A DNA stretch of 64,000 nt from positions 248,001 through 312,000 of the forward strand of contig JAEBUN010000021.1 in assembly GCA_023014365.1 (NCBI GenBank), written 5' to 3'. The notes under the pieces were generated by a model. It was not told the DNA's origin and ran no database searches. It worked only from the letters and a program-made list of their open reading frames with translations. Position 1 is the stretch's first letter, and each line of letters begins with the position of its first letter. This document shows positions 1-9,854 of the stretch, piece after piece. Origin of the DNA: Lepiota brunneoincarnata (lineage: Eukaryota; Basidiomycota; Agaricomycetes; Agaricales; Agaricaceae). The position numbers and the translations under genes were made by a program.

Positions 1-192
1 CCCTGAACGCCAAGTCCTACCGGACACGTGACCGTGCCTTTTGCGTTGAAGGTCGTCGCGGCGATCCCAAACCTCTCCGCACACTTATACTCCTTCTCCA
101 CTCCTTCTCCCAACGGCGAGCGGTGGTCGCGTATTGGGAAAATTTTAATTCATCTACTCTATCTTACCTACTCGTCACCCACACGCATATAG
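1..192. other. upstream region of first F-box-like gene
   Basis: No reading frame or RNA gene is recognised here. The stretch is a pyrimidine-rich leader directly upstream of the first family A gene and probably holds its promoter and 5' UTR. No TATA-like element stands out. Confidence 0.3.
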
Positions 193-1824
193 ATGACGGA
201 ACCTTGCTTCGTTTACCCAAAAACTTCCGCTACAATGCCCCTCACTCATGACATCTGGCATGAAGTGCTCGAGTATTTTCGATATGATCTCACTTTCGAT
301 TATGACAAGGAAAGACATGAGCGAATGCAGGACATCCTCAATATAGCGCTGGTTTCCCGATCACTGACGGCTGTCGCACTGGACGCACTATGGGCGCAGA
401 TGGGGTCGCTGGAACCTGTGGCAAATGTTGTCAATTCCTTTGCATTACCCTCTAAAGACATATATCTTGACATAGTGGGGGTTGTGAGTGGACAGAGCAC
501 AGAGTGGCATTGGGTGCGTTTCTTGCTCTTCCAGGTAGTCTCCTTAGCTAATTAGAGGCTTCTACAGGAGCTGCGAAGACCAATCGAAGATGACACGGTG
601 CGCTTCCGCGCACAAGGATATCTGGATCGAATACGGACTTTCTGGATTAACGAGCTGGATTTGACGGAAAGCTCTCTATGGCCCATTCTCGCGGCGTGTT
701 TTGGGAAGAAAGTACTTCTTCCCAATTTACGGAGACTTGGCCTCAAATCGGGAGTGGGATCCTTCCCTCTGGCTGTTAACACAATCCCCCTCCTGTCCCC
801 AGTGCTAACGACCCTCACGATAGACCACAATTCGGCCAGCGCGGGTGCCGCCCTGATGCTATTCAGACTACTCAAGTCCGATGGCTGTAGGCTGAAAAGG
901 ATTGAATACGTTGGGAGTTCCTCGCCGGATCTTCTCCACACATTCATGGCTTTCAAGGATTTAGAAATTTTACTTATAAGCCATAGGCAAGGCCACCGCC
1001 TCCAGCGGGAGAGTTCTACCCTTTCTTATGAAATCCTGAGCCATTTCGCTTCTCTGAGCACCCTCCAGGTTGATCTCCGAATCTTTCCGAGCCGCCAAGC
1101 GCTGTTATCGCAACCAATCCACCACCACGCTCTGGTACATTTACACCTCACGGGAGCGACTGGCGAGTTGGAGGACTTTCTTCTCAACATTACATCGCCC
1201 TCCGTCCACCATCTGCTATTGGTAGTCTGTGAGGGCGGTGGTCCGCCATGGAAGATCCTATGCGAACAGGTTGCTTCAAGCTTTCCCCGCCTCCACTCGT
1301 TCAGTCTTCAATCAACACTCTCCGAGGCTAGGTCTTTAATACGGGTGCAGGACCTCCCCGCAACCCTGTTAAAACCGCTGACGGAGCTTTCTCTGGTGAA
1401 TTTATGTCACCGAATGACCGCAGACGATTTCGATGCAATGCTGAAGCTGTTGCCGAACCTCCGTGCACTGGCGATTGTCCCTAAAACAGAATGTTTTAGC
1501 GCTTCCGTTTTGGTACCCCTTTCCCAACAATCTCATCTATGCCGTCTTCACCTTCGCTTGCACTTCGCTACTCCGATCGTCCCACTCCTTGATGCCGGAC
1601 TTCCGTCGAAGGACAGGCTTGAAGAGCTTGGTATCTTTGATCCCAAAGGTTTTCCCTCAGCGCTAGAAGGGAGGATCGTGCTAGCCCAAAATCTCCTCGG
1701 GCTGTTCCCGAGACTTAGGACGGTCGTACACAATTCCAAGGAAGTGGATGGAATCGCTGACCTGCAGAAACTTATCACAGCGCTGAGTAGCAGAGCCGCT
1801 ATTTGTCACTGTAATCAGGTATGA
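193..1824 (+). CDS. F-box-like leucine-rich protein, family A copy 1 (2 exons)
   Basis: Predicted 525-residue protein. Exon 1 is 193-513; a 54-nt intron (514-567, GTGCGT...TACAG) contains an in-frame stop; exon 2 is 568-1824. The splice is set by alignment with the next gene, where the same joint reads ...W|ELRRPIEDD. Residues about 15-65 (PLTHDIWHEVLEYF, then the SRSLTAVALDALW stretch) resemble a divergent F-box. The rest is a string of leucine-rich segments of LRR type, such as LVHLHLTG, LTELSLVN and LRALAIVP. An ATG at 235 (MPLTHDIW) is an alternative start. Family knowledge: such proteins usually bind SKP1 and present substrates to SCF ubiquitin ligases; binding here is inferred. It lies in tandem with the 2408 gene, 584 bp upstream. 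Confidence 0.75.
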
Positions 1825-2182
1825 ATCGTCATGGGGGAACATGGAAGAAAGATGGTGGTGTAACCACTGACCCGCTACCGTTCCTCTGGGTATAGATGGA
1901 AAAAACCACCTACTCCTCATAGCCCTGGTGTCCACTTCCTCTCCATCCTCAGTCCGAGTCGCAAACTCGAGTCGGCGCCCCAATCGTGCTTGGACCCCAA
2001 GGACCCCTTCTATTCCATCGGATACGCTTCCTCCCTCTCTTCCACGTTCTGGGGTCATATCTCCTGTCATGAGCATTGGACTTTAATACTTGTGTAGACA
2101 TATTCTATGGTATTTCTTCTGGTCAGACGTGGGTCACGTGAAACTTCTGTCCACTGCTGGCGTATGACTATTTGAACGTGAG

Positions 2183-2318
2183 ATATCTTTTGATTATATG
2201 CTAAAATATCAGACGAGGGTATCACTACTGTGAATATAGTTAATACCCAATTACTAGCTGGCCTTGGGCGATTGCGTAATATCCTTGTCTGATATTTCAG
2301 CATATCATCAAAAGATAT
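2183..2318. repeat. imperfect 32-bp inverted repeat (fold-back, MITE-like)
   Basis: Arms at 2183-2214 and 2287-2318 are near-perfect reverse complements with only a few mismatches; the inner ends read AAATATCAGAC and GTCTGATATTT. Total length is 136 bp. It sits between the two family A genes. No convincing target-site duplication is visible, so it may be an old fold-back element or a transcript hairpin. Confidence 0.6.
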
Positions 2319-2407
2319 TATCCTGGAGTGTTACATACAGTCACAGGTCATGTGATGACCCCAGTTGCCTTTGCACTTCTCGGCTGCGCGTCCAGTAACT
2401 CACGAAA

Positions 2408-4060
2408 ATGACACCTGGCTTCGCCAACCTCAAAACGATCTCCCTCACTCACGATACCTGGCATGAAGTGCTCCAGTACTTTCAGTATGACATCACTTGT
2501 GATGATAATGCGGAAATACGCGAGAAAAGAAAGGACATCCTCAGCATTGCACTCACCTCTCAATCACTAGTGGCTATCGCTCTGGGCGTGTTATGGGCGG
2601 GAATGACATCGTTAGAACCTGTGACAAATGTTGTCAATTCCTTTACATCCTCTCTGGAAGGCCTATATTTCGAAAAGGTGGAGGTTGGGAATGGCCAAGA
2701 CACAGAGTGGTGTTGGGTGAGTTTCTTGTTCTTCCAGATATTTTCCTCAACTAATCGAAAGCGTCTACAGGAGCTGCGAAGACCAATCGAAGATGACGCA
2801 GTGCGCTCCCGCGCACAAGAATATCTGGCTCGAGTACGAACTTACTTGATCAACGAAAATGAGGTGGAGCCTTCTCTGTGGCTTGTCCTCGCAGCCTGTT
2901 TCAGGAGTGATGCACCTCTTCTTCCTAAGCTGCAGCACCTTCACCTCATCCGGGAGGAGCTACCCACCCCTCCAACCATCAATCTGATTCCCCTCCTATT
3001 CCCTGTGTCGACATCTCTAGAGATAACCCACAGGTCATCCAACGTTGATGCAGCACTGATGCTACTCAGACTGCTCAGATCTCGTGGGTGTCGGTTGAAA
3101 AGGATTTACTACACGGGAAGTTCCTCCCCGGATCTTCTAGGTACCTTGGTACTTTTCAAGGATTTAGAGCATTTGTGTATATTCTACCAGCGAGGCCAAC
3201 ACCCCCAACGGGATAGTTCTATCCCCGTTCTTGAGGCCGTGAAACACTTCGCTTCCCTAAATGACCTCTGGATCGATCTCGGAATCTTTCCAAACCGCGA
3301 ACCGATGCTATCTTCCACAGCTCATAGCCTCGTTCTGGAAACCCTATCCCTCACAGGAGAGGTCAGCGAGCTGCAGGACTTTCTCTTAAATATTACTTCA
3401 CCCTCCCTCCGCAAGCTATCATTGACCATTCGTGGGCCTGGCGATGGTCTAGTTTGGAAAAATCTATGTGAACGGGTCACTTCGAGCTTCCCTGGCATTC
3501 GCTCAGTCTTGTTTTCCCTTAGCTCGACAAACCCGGAGGGTAGTCCCCCATTGCTCGCGCGAGATTTGTCTGCGATCCTATCGAAGTCACTGACAGAGCT
3601 TTATCTATACTACATTTCCCACCAATTGACTACCGATGATCTTATAGCAATGGTGAAGGCGTCGCCGAACCTCCATACACTGTCAATTGTCCATAGACAA
3701 ACGGAAGTACAGGATCAAGTGGCTTTCGACGCCTCCGTTCTGATTCCCCTATCCCAACAGCAACCTTGCTTGTGCTACCTCGGCCTTCACCTGGACTTGA
3801 ACGCCCTTGTCACCCCACTCCCTGACAACACACCTCTATCAAGATGTATGCTGGAGGAACTCGGCATTTATGATCCTAAACACTTTCCCTCTACGTTGGA
3901 GGGGAGACTCATGCTCGCTCAAAATCTCCTCATTTTGTTTCCGCGACTACGGACTATCATACACAATATTAAGGAAGCAGATGGAATTGCCGACCTACAA
4001 AAGTGTATTGTGGCACTCAATCGTAGAGTTGCCGCCTATCACTTCAGTAATCGAATGTAA
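2408..4060 (+). CDS. F-box-like leucine-rich protein, family A copy 2
   Basis: Paralogue of the gene at 193. The frame is open throughout (550 aa), but positions 2717-2770 correspond exactly to the 54-nt intron of copy 1 (GTGAGT...CTACAG). They are probably spliced out, giving about 532 aa. The F-box-like segment is at residues about 13-65 (SLTHDTWHEVLQYF), followed by leucine-rich repeats to the C terminus (LEHLCIFY, LETLSLTG, LRKLSLTI, LTELYLYYI, LHTLSIVH). The C terminus (FPRLRTIIHNIKEADGIAD) matches copy 1. Because the intron keeps the frame, retention would simply insert 18 residues. SCF-adaptor function is inferred. Confidence 0.75.
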   Translation: MTPGFANLKTISLTHDTWHEVLQYFQYDITCDDNAEIREKRKDILSIALTSQSLVAIALGVLWAGMTSLEPVTNVVNSFTSSLEGLYFEKVEVGNGQDTEWCWVSFLFFQIFSSTNRKRLQELRRPIEDDAVRSRAQEYLARVRTYLINENEVEPSLWLVLAACFRSDAPLLPKLQHLHLIREELPTPPTINLIPLLFPVSTSLEITHRSSNVDAALMLLRLLRSRGCRLKRIYYTGSSSPDLLGTLVLFKDLEHLCIFYQRGQHPQRDSSIPVLEAVKHFASLNDLWIDLGIFPNREPMLSSTAHSLVLETLSLTGEVSELQDFLLNITSPSLRKLSLTIRGPGDGLVWKNLCERVTSSFPGIRSVLFSLSSTNPEGSPPLLARDLSAILSKSLTELYLYYISHQLTTDDLIAMVKASPNLHTLSIVHRQTEVQDQVAFDASVLIPLSQQQPCLCYLGLHLDLNALVTPLPDNTPLSRCMLEELGIYDPKHFPSTLEGRLMLAQNLLILFPRLRTIIHNIKEADGIADLQKCIVALNRRVAAYHFSNRM

Positions 4061-4529
4061 TTTCTTCCCGAATTCACCTGGTTCTCGCGACTGTTAGTTA
4101 TTGAACGCCGTCCCAGGGCGGGTGAAACCGCCGACGTACAGAAATTTTCCACGGCACTCAATCGCACAGTCGCCACCTGTTAGTACCTTGTTCATCCGAA
4201 CATAGATTCCTTCCGATTTTTTGAATACACATCCCTTGTGTGCCATTCATATTCCTGTGGTGTAAGTTTGTTTGATGAGATGCTCCAGTAGGGGAGCTGT
4301 GCCCTCGGTGGGACTCGTAGGTATTGGTCTTCCGATCACCAAACCCTTTTTTGAGCTTGGCAATCACGATTTCGACAAGGCATGGACATCCCACAACCAC
4401 AGGTGAGGTTTGGTCCAAGGACACGGGACTCGGAGAGCGTTGCCCGCGGACCTGTCTTACACCAGGATTCGCACTTCTTCGATGTGACATCTATTAGAAT
4501 CAGCTACCTCAGTATATAGTAGCTAGGAG
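4061..4529. other. degenerate 3' flank of family A
   Basis: Downstream of copy 2, bases around 4120-4180 resemble a second decayed copy of the family A C-terminal codons (gcggaaat..., then cactcaatcgcacagtcgcc, compared with the LNRRVAAYH region). This suggests an eroded tandem end. No intact gene is seen in the rest. Confidence 0.35.
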
Positions 4530-4665
4530 GGGTCGCGTACGAACTTCCTGCGTCAACGAAAATAAGGCGGAGGTGTCTCTGCGGTTTGTCCTCGCAGCGT
4601 GTTTCAGGATCAACGCGCCTCTTCTTCCTAAATTGCGGTACCTTCGCCTCAGATTGGTGTCGTCT
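4530..4665 (+). pseudogene. family A fragment
   Basis: The translation from about 4568 reads VLAACFRINAPLLPKLRYL, which matches VLAACFRSDAPLLPKLQHL in the gene at 2408, preceded by a matching INEN-like stretch. Both ends are lost and the frame runs into unrelated sequence, so this is a truncated duplicate. Confidence 0.6.
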
Positions 4666-4897
4666 CGTTTCGCCTCATTCCCTCTCTTCAGATGTTACTC
4701 TCTTATACTACCCACGCACACACTCTCTCTCCAAGGTCAAAGAGACGAGCCCAACGACTGGCGGAGACGCAGTCGTACTCGCGCTCAACCCACCAATCAT
4801 CCCCTCCCCACCTCTTTTCCCCGATCGCCCAAGCCGCTCCACAAACCTGGCAAACGCAATTGCACAAAGCCGCGGCAGGTGCCCTGATTGGCCCTAC

Positions 4898-5160
4898 TCT
4901 CCGTGAGTGGAATTGATCTCAAAGCCCGCTTGGTGAGTGAGTTTGAATCGCTCGACCACTCGAGTAATAAACTGCCGAGCTTCAGGATCTGGATCGCGAT
5001 CCACCGGCTCGTAAATCTCGAAGGAACCGTCAACCGGCACTTTCTTGAGAACGATCGGGGGACACTTGAATTAGCGTTAGGACTGAGTGGCTGTTGTCAG
5101 CAGGATGCCAAGATCAGGTCGGATGTATGGAATTGCAGTGCGTGCTATTTCCGGTAATAT
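4898..5160 (-). pseudogene. family B remnant with internal deletion
   Basis: Bases 4898-5072 match the last exon of family B genes (region encoding CPPIVLKK...DHDPDPEVRQF and the C terminus) read on the minus strand. At 5072/5073 the match jumps straight to sequence that lies upstream of the start codon in intact copies (agcgttaggactgagtgg). The body of the gene, more than 1.3 kb, has therefore been deleted. The conserved B upstream flank follows to about 5160. Confidence 0.75.
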
Positions 5161-7679
5161 ACTCCAAACCAAATACTATGATAAGATCTGGCTTCGTGTT
5201 CACCGTCCCTCTTAAGAGAGCCCTGTTCTGTCCGGACCCTGTTTGTGCCTCTAACGTTTGGCGAAGATCCACGATCGCAACGTGGCGCACACCCTCGTCT
5301 GTAACCCATCCTGTTCCATCACACCCGATCGCCCAATCTATGAGCGAAGGAAGGTACTTCGTATGGCAACTGGCTTCACTGCCATTGCACTGCACATGGA
5401 GAATGCCATGCACCTTTTTTTTCATAATCATGCAGGATGAAGTCCTGGACGGGGCCGGTTCGACGGAAAGCATCTCCTATGCCTGGAGTCACTTAACTGC
5501 AGACCCTGAAAATCCTAGTGGTTGGAGTGCAAGGCATCGAAATGGAAATTTCGGCCTCTGCGGCTCTGCTGTCATCGGCATTACAACCGAGCGTGCGCAG
5601 GGCAGGTAATTATATATGCAGAAATACAGCCGATAACCATATACTGAGAACTCTTGAAAGTGACCGAAGGCAGCGACATCAGCTAAGTGAGATTCGACCA
5701 CTTTTGAAACTCGATAGTCAGGTTCAGACGATTCGAGCCTGATAAGGCTGGGCACCGAACGAGCAGCCTGGTGCAAATGTCAATAGGAATGTCACTCTTG
5801 AGGTCGGGATGGGTTACTGAAGAGCAGGGGAGCAGAATGTTGTCAGCGGAGCATATGGAGGGGCATGAGCCAGATGTTATTTCTTGCGTGAGGATGGACA
5901 CATGAGATGGTCTTTTTTATTGTTTTTTGGAATAGAGTAAGAGTGGTGCTGCACAAAGTGGTGGGTCAAGCCACTTCTCTGACGTCCTAGTTGCGGGCCC
6001 GATTATCGGGGGGGGTAAGGTAAGCAAGTCGGCAAGTCGCAGTTCTATGGTCGGTGGATACATGTGAGCAGACAAGTTGGAAGGTGGTAGTTTAGGGACA
6101 GCTGTGCCATAGGCAGCAATGAGACCATCGATTCACGTAGTAGGACATTATATCGGTGGTGGCAGCAGCAGTATGAGTTAATGAATTATGCAGCTCATAT
6201 GGTATGTTGAGGGGAGACGTACAGTACAGTATGCTGTATCAGTACGGCTGACTTGCCACGTCATGTTCGGGTCGGCAGTCCTGACGCTCGACGGAGCGTT
6301 GTGCCCTCCAGGTCGGTCGGTGGTGCGGCGAGGCGTAGTCGGCTTGTTGAAGGGAGCACGAGTGTAAGAGCTCTGCACATTCTGTGCATGGGATGTCCCT
6401 CAAAAGCGTGAGAAAAGCTGGACCAGGTGGTTCAAGGGGCGCTTCAAGGTGCTCGCGGTTACTTATGGACGCGTTCCCAAGTTTTCAAGTGGGTGAGACG
6501 ACTTCTTGGACGTTTACGCGACACACAGCGTGCTTCTAGTCTGTGTTAAATCGACTATGCCCAACGTGGCCCCGCTCTCCCATCTGATCACCCCGCCTTT
6601 TATAAGGAGCGCCCGGCCTGCCACCGGGCTTCGAGACCAGGCTATGGGAAACATAAAGCAAGCACTGTTCCTTGTATTCGCCAATCGCCATCAGGCCCTG
6701 GGCGCAACTGTCCGGGGCCCAAGGTACCGCTCTCATCCCCGAGCCTCTCGTTCATAATTGGATTGACCTTTTCAGCCCCGAGAAAGTACCACCTACATAC
6801 TTCATCCTCTGTAAGATTCTATTTACATTATTCATGTGTTCCCATATGAATTTCCTTATGCCGGGATTTTCGGTAAGTACTTCACAAGTTCCGTCTGGTA
6901 ATTCATACCTTGTCGATGGTCCCCTAATAGGCACTGGACAGTGCAGAACCTCCAAGGGGTATCATTACCCCCCTCACCGACACTGCCAGTTTTGTAATAC
7001 CCTTCATGGAGACGACCAATGGTGGTCGTATTTTTCCAGGTGAGCATCCCGCACCTAGAGCTTGAGTGCCGCTCTCATTCCCCTTTGTATAGGCGCTACA
7101 TTACCCCATAGATGCCCAAGGCGGGAATGAAAATGGATGCACCGGGATTTGTAGGCTGTCTGCATTTGGATCCGAGCTTTTGTCTTACTTGTCATATGGC
7201 ACCCTGGACACGATGGGGGACTCAAAATCCGATGTCACTGGTTTCTCTCAGCTATACGACAGTGGGACAACAGGGTGTAAGCACCTTCATCCACTTCATT
7301 GGCCCTACCAGGTCTGACGATCCAATAGGCCGGTCCCTTCGTCAAAATTTAAGCTGCGGCCTTTTGCCGAATGTTCCTCTTTTGAAAAGTGTCCTATTTC
7401 TCTGAAAGACCGAAAGGTTCTTTGCAAAATTCTACCAGATGGTGAGCGTGGGGTTATGTATCTGGAAGAGGTACTTATACGAGTGTCTAGGTTCACCCGA
7501 TGACCCTGCCTCACTCATTTTGCTTAATCCGGTACGTGATCGCGCAGCTGGCATCTCGACGAGCAAAACCTGACCAGGATCACAGTCCAATTCCATTCGA
7601 GTCGAGTTGACCGCGACGCGTCGAATAGCATTACATCGATGTGCGTTCCCTCTTGGGGCGGTACACCCTAGGATCACTG
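5161..7679. other. 2.5-kb region with no identified gene
   Basis: Bases 5160-5260 match the B upstream flank also found near 28.4 kb. Between about 6790 and 7440 there are plausible short open frames separated by possible GT..AG introns (for example from about 7094, ALHYPIDAQGG...). No family is recognised and no full model could be assembled. Nothing else is supported. Confidence 0.3.
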
Positions 7680-9815
7680 TTGATATCACAAACGATGGGC
7701 AGAGAAGTAGCCCCCCGGCAAGCCAACTGAGTGCGGCGTTTCGCTTGCCGATTTCCCTGTACAAGGAACAAATAATATCTTGCGGTGTGCTTCGGTAAGC
7801 AGAAACTGAGCCCACTTGTCCAGAGATCTGTTCATCTCATCCATATATTCTATTTTCTCAGGATTCAGAGATAACCTGGGTCATTGTCTTCGCGCATCCG
7901 CCCAAGGTCAATCACTTTTTCGCGCAGTGGGATATTTACCGCATACACACTTCCACGTGACTTACTATTCCCAACCACAACTCAGATCTACCACCGACCA
8001 TCACGAATCAATGCGAATTGCCATCTGTATTGTCGCGATAACATCGAGCATGTATGAAATGATGGACATTGCGGGAAGCCAATAGGGTAAGAGGAGGGTG
8101 ACGCTCATGTACGACCATTTATCCTTTTCAAGTGCATTGTTAATTTTGTAGGATTCACGGAACTGGGTCGATCTAGCCTGCAGGAATCATTCAAACGGAA
8201 AAAAGAACCGGAGTCTAAAAATCAATCTCGGCTGGTGGAGGACTACCAATGAGCAACAGCCATACCACCGATCCTCTTTGCAACGTCAAACGGGTACTGT
8301 ACGTATCTATTAAAGCCATATCCGAAAGCACGTTCTGACAGTTTGTAGTATATGATTGCGACTGTTATAGTCCCTTAGAAAGCCACTACAAGACTTTCGA
8401 ACAGATATCAAGCTCGCACCAAGCAAGAAAGATTTCAAATGCTGGTGTGTGCAGCGCTGCACTTATGGTGTCTCTCAGGCTGGTGAAAGAGGCGGCGGTA
8501 GCAAAGGTACGCACTGTCCTTCCCGTAGCACACGCTTATTCTTATACTGACGAGAATTATGGCAAATGTGACGCACGGCAGAAACGCAAGCACGACCCAC
8601 TCATGGCGATTGAACAACAACTTACCCATTGCTGCCCATCGTCGCTGGCCCAGAATTCCTGTCGCCAGGGGCCCCCAACCCGGTTCTTCGTACTCACCTG
8701 CGTCTACATCGGTCCTGGCAAGTAAGACTCTAACATGAGTTATCTGAACTGGTACTAGCGCCCATACAGCGGGAGAAAAAAAAACAGAGGGGAGTATAAT
8801 CGCAGGTGATCACAATGTCGCATTCCGAGATATGTAAAATCAACGCGGGGTGGAGGATATGCATTGGCGCCGGGAGAGAAGGTCTGCGCGTGTTCTATCC
8901 ATGCTCTATACCCCTCTGTCATCAGAGCTGGCGCGCGGCCTGTACTTCGGATAATGATCTTCGACCTTGTCGGACATGAACGAATATCGTGCTTGAGGCG
9001 TGGCGGACCATGACATAGATTAACAAGTCAGTCGGAGAATGCCACACTGCACGAAACCCACTCTATAACTAGGCTGCTGTATTACGGCGGACTCCGTATA
9101 GAACTTGAGGAAACCTAATATATGTGTTCAAGTTACTTGATGTGTTACTGGTGATACGATGAGAGAGGAGGTTCAAGGAGGCCTCGTCACGATATATCAC
9201 ACATGTCGTGTCTGAGTTATAACTGCATTGATGGAACTGCGCCCTTATTCGGTTCTACTTCGACTCGAATCTTCCATCAGGACCTGCATGGTCTCTTCAA
9301 GGCCTGGCAACAAGCGCTCTTATGATCGGGCTTGCACACCATGTCACATAGAAGGTCTGTCTCAGTCGGCACTCGGTCTGCGTCTGATCTCATCACCCAT
9401 GGCGCTCAATACAGCGCTTGCCGTGGCCTGCGCCGCAACAGCTCAACACTTCTTTGGGAATGAGGCTGCATTGAGGACGAGGCCACCAATATAAGGGCTT
9501 CCTGGCTACCAACTGGATACTCCCATTGCCATTTCGTTATCGTTCTGTGTCAAGTCGTACTGAATGACCCAAACCTATATGATCCCTAAAGTGCGTCCCA
9601 CCTGACATTAGACGCTTGGCCTCTCCTAACGTCGACCTTAGAAACATAGGGAAGGCTCTAAGTCCCTTATCCAGACAGAGACGGAGACGGTGCGCGCTCT
9701 CCATATATTCTTTGTTAAGTACCTGGAGCCAACCCACTCTAGGATTCCAATAATCGTCCGAGCCCAACTGGGAACCGCTCAGGGATTCCACTTAACCAGC
9801 AGGTCAGTTCCTTGA
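7680..9815. repeat. eroded dispersed repeat R, copy 1
   Basis: Similar segments occur at about 15580-20280 (R2) and 28460-31060 (R3). Shared landmarks include a spliceosomal-looking intron (7797-7861, GTAAGC...TTCTCAG), the gcattgatggaactgc block at 9223, and the block just before the DUF6535 gene. Relative to R2 this copy lacks about 1.5 kb after the first shared exon-like piece. Short frames exist, but stops and indels differ between copies, so this looks like a decayed multi-exon gene of unknown identity. Confidence 0.5.
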
Positions 9816-9854
9816 GTGTCTTCCGTTCCAGCTTCAATTTATCCCCTCCTGCAG

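Noticed and set aside
1681..2076. 131-codon minus-strand frame across the end of family A copy 1
   Set aside because: It overlaps a coding exon antisense and has no similarity to anything recognised.
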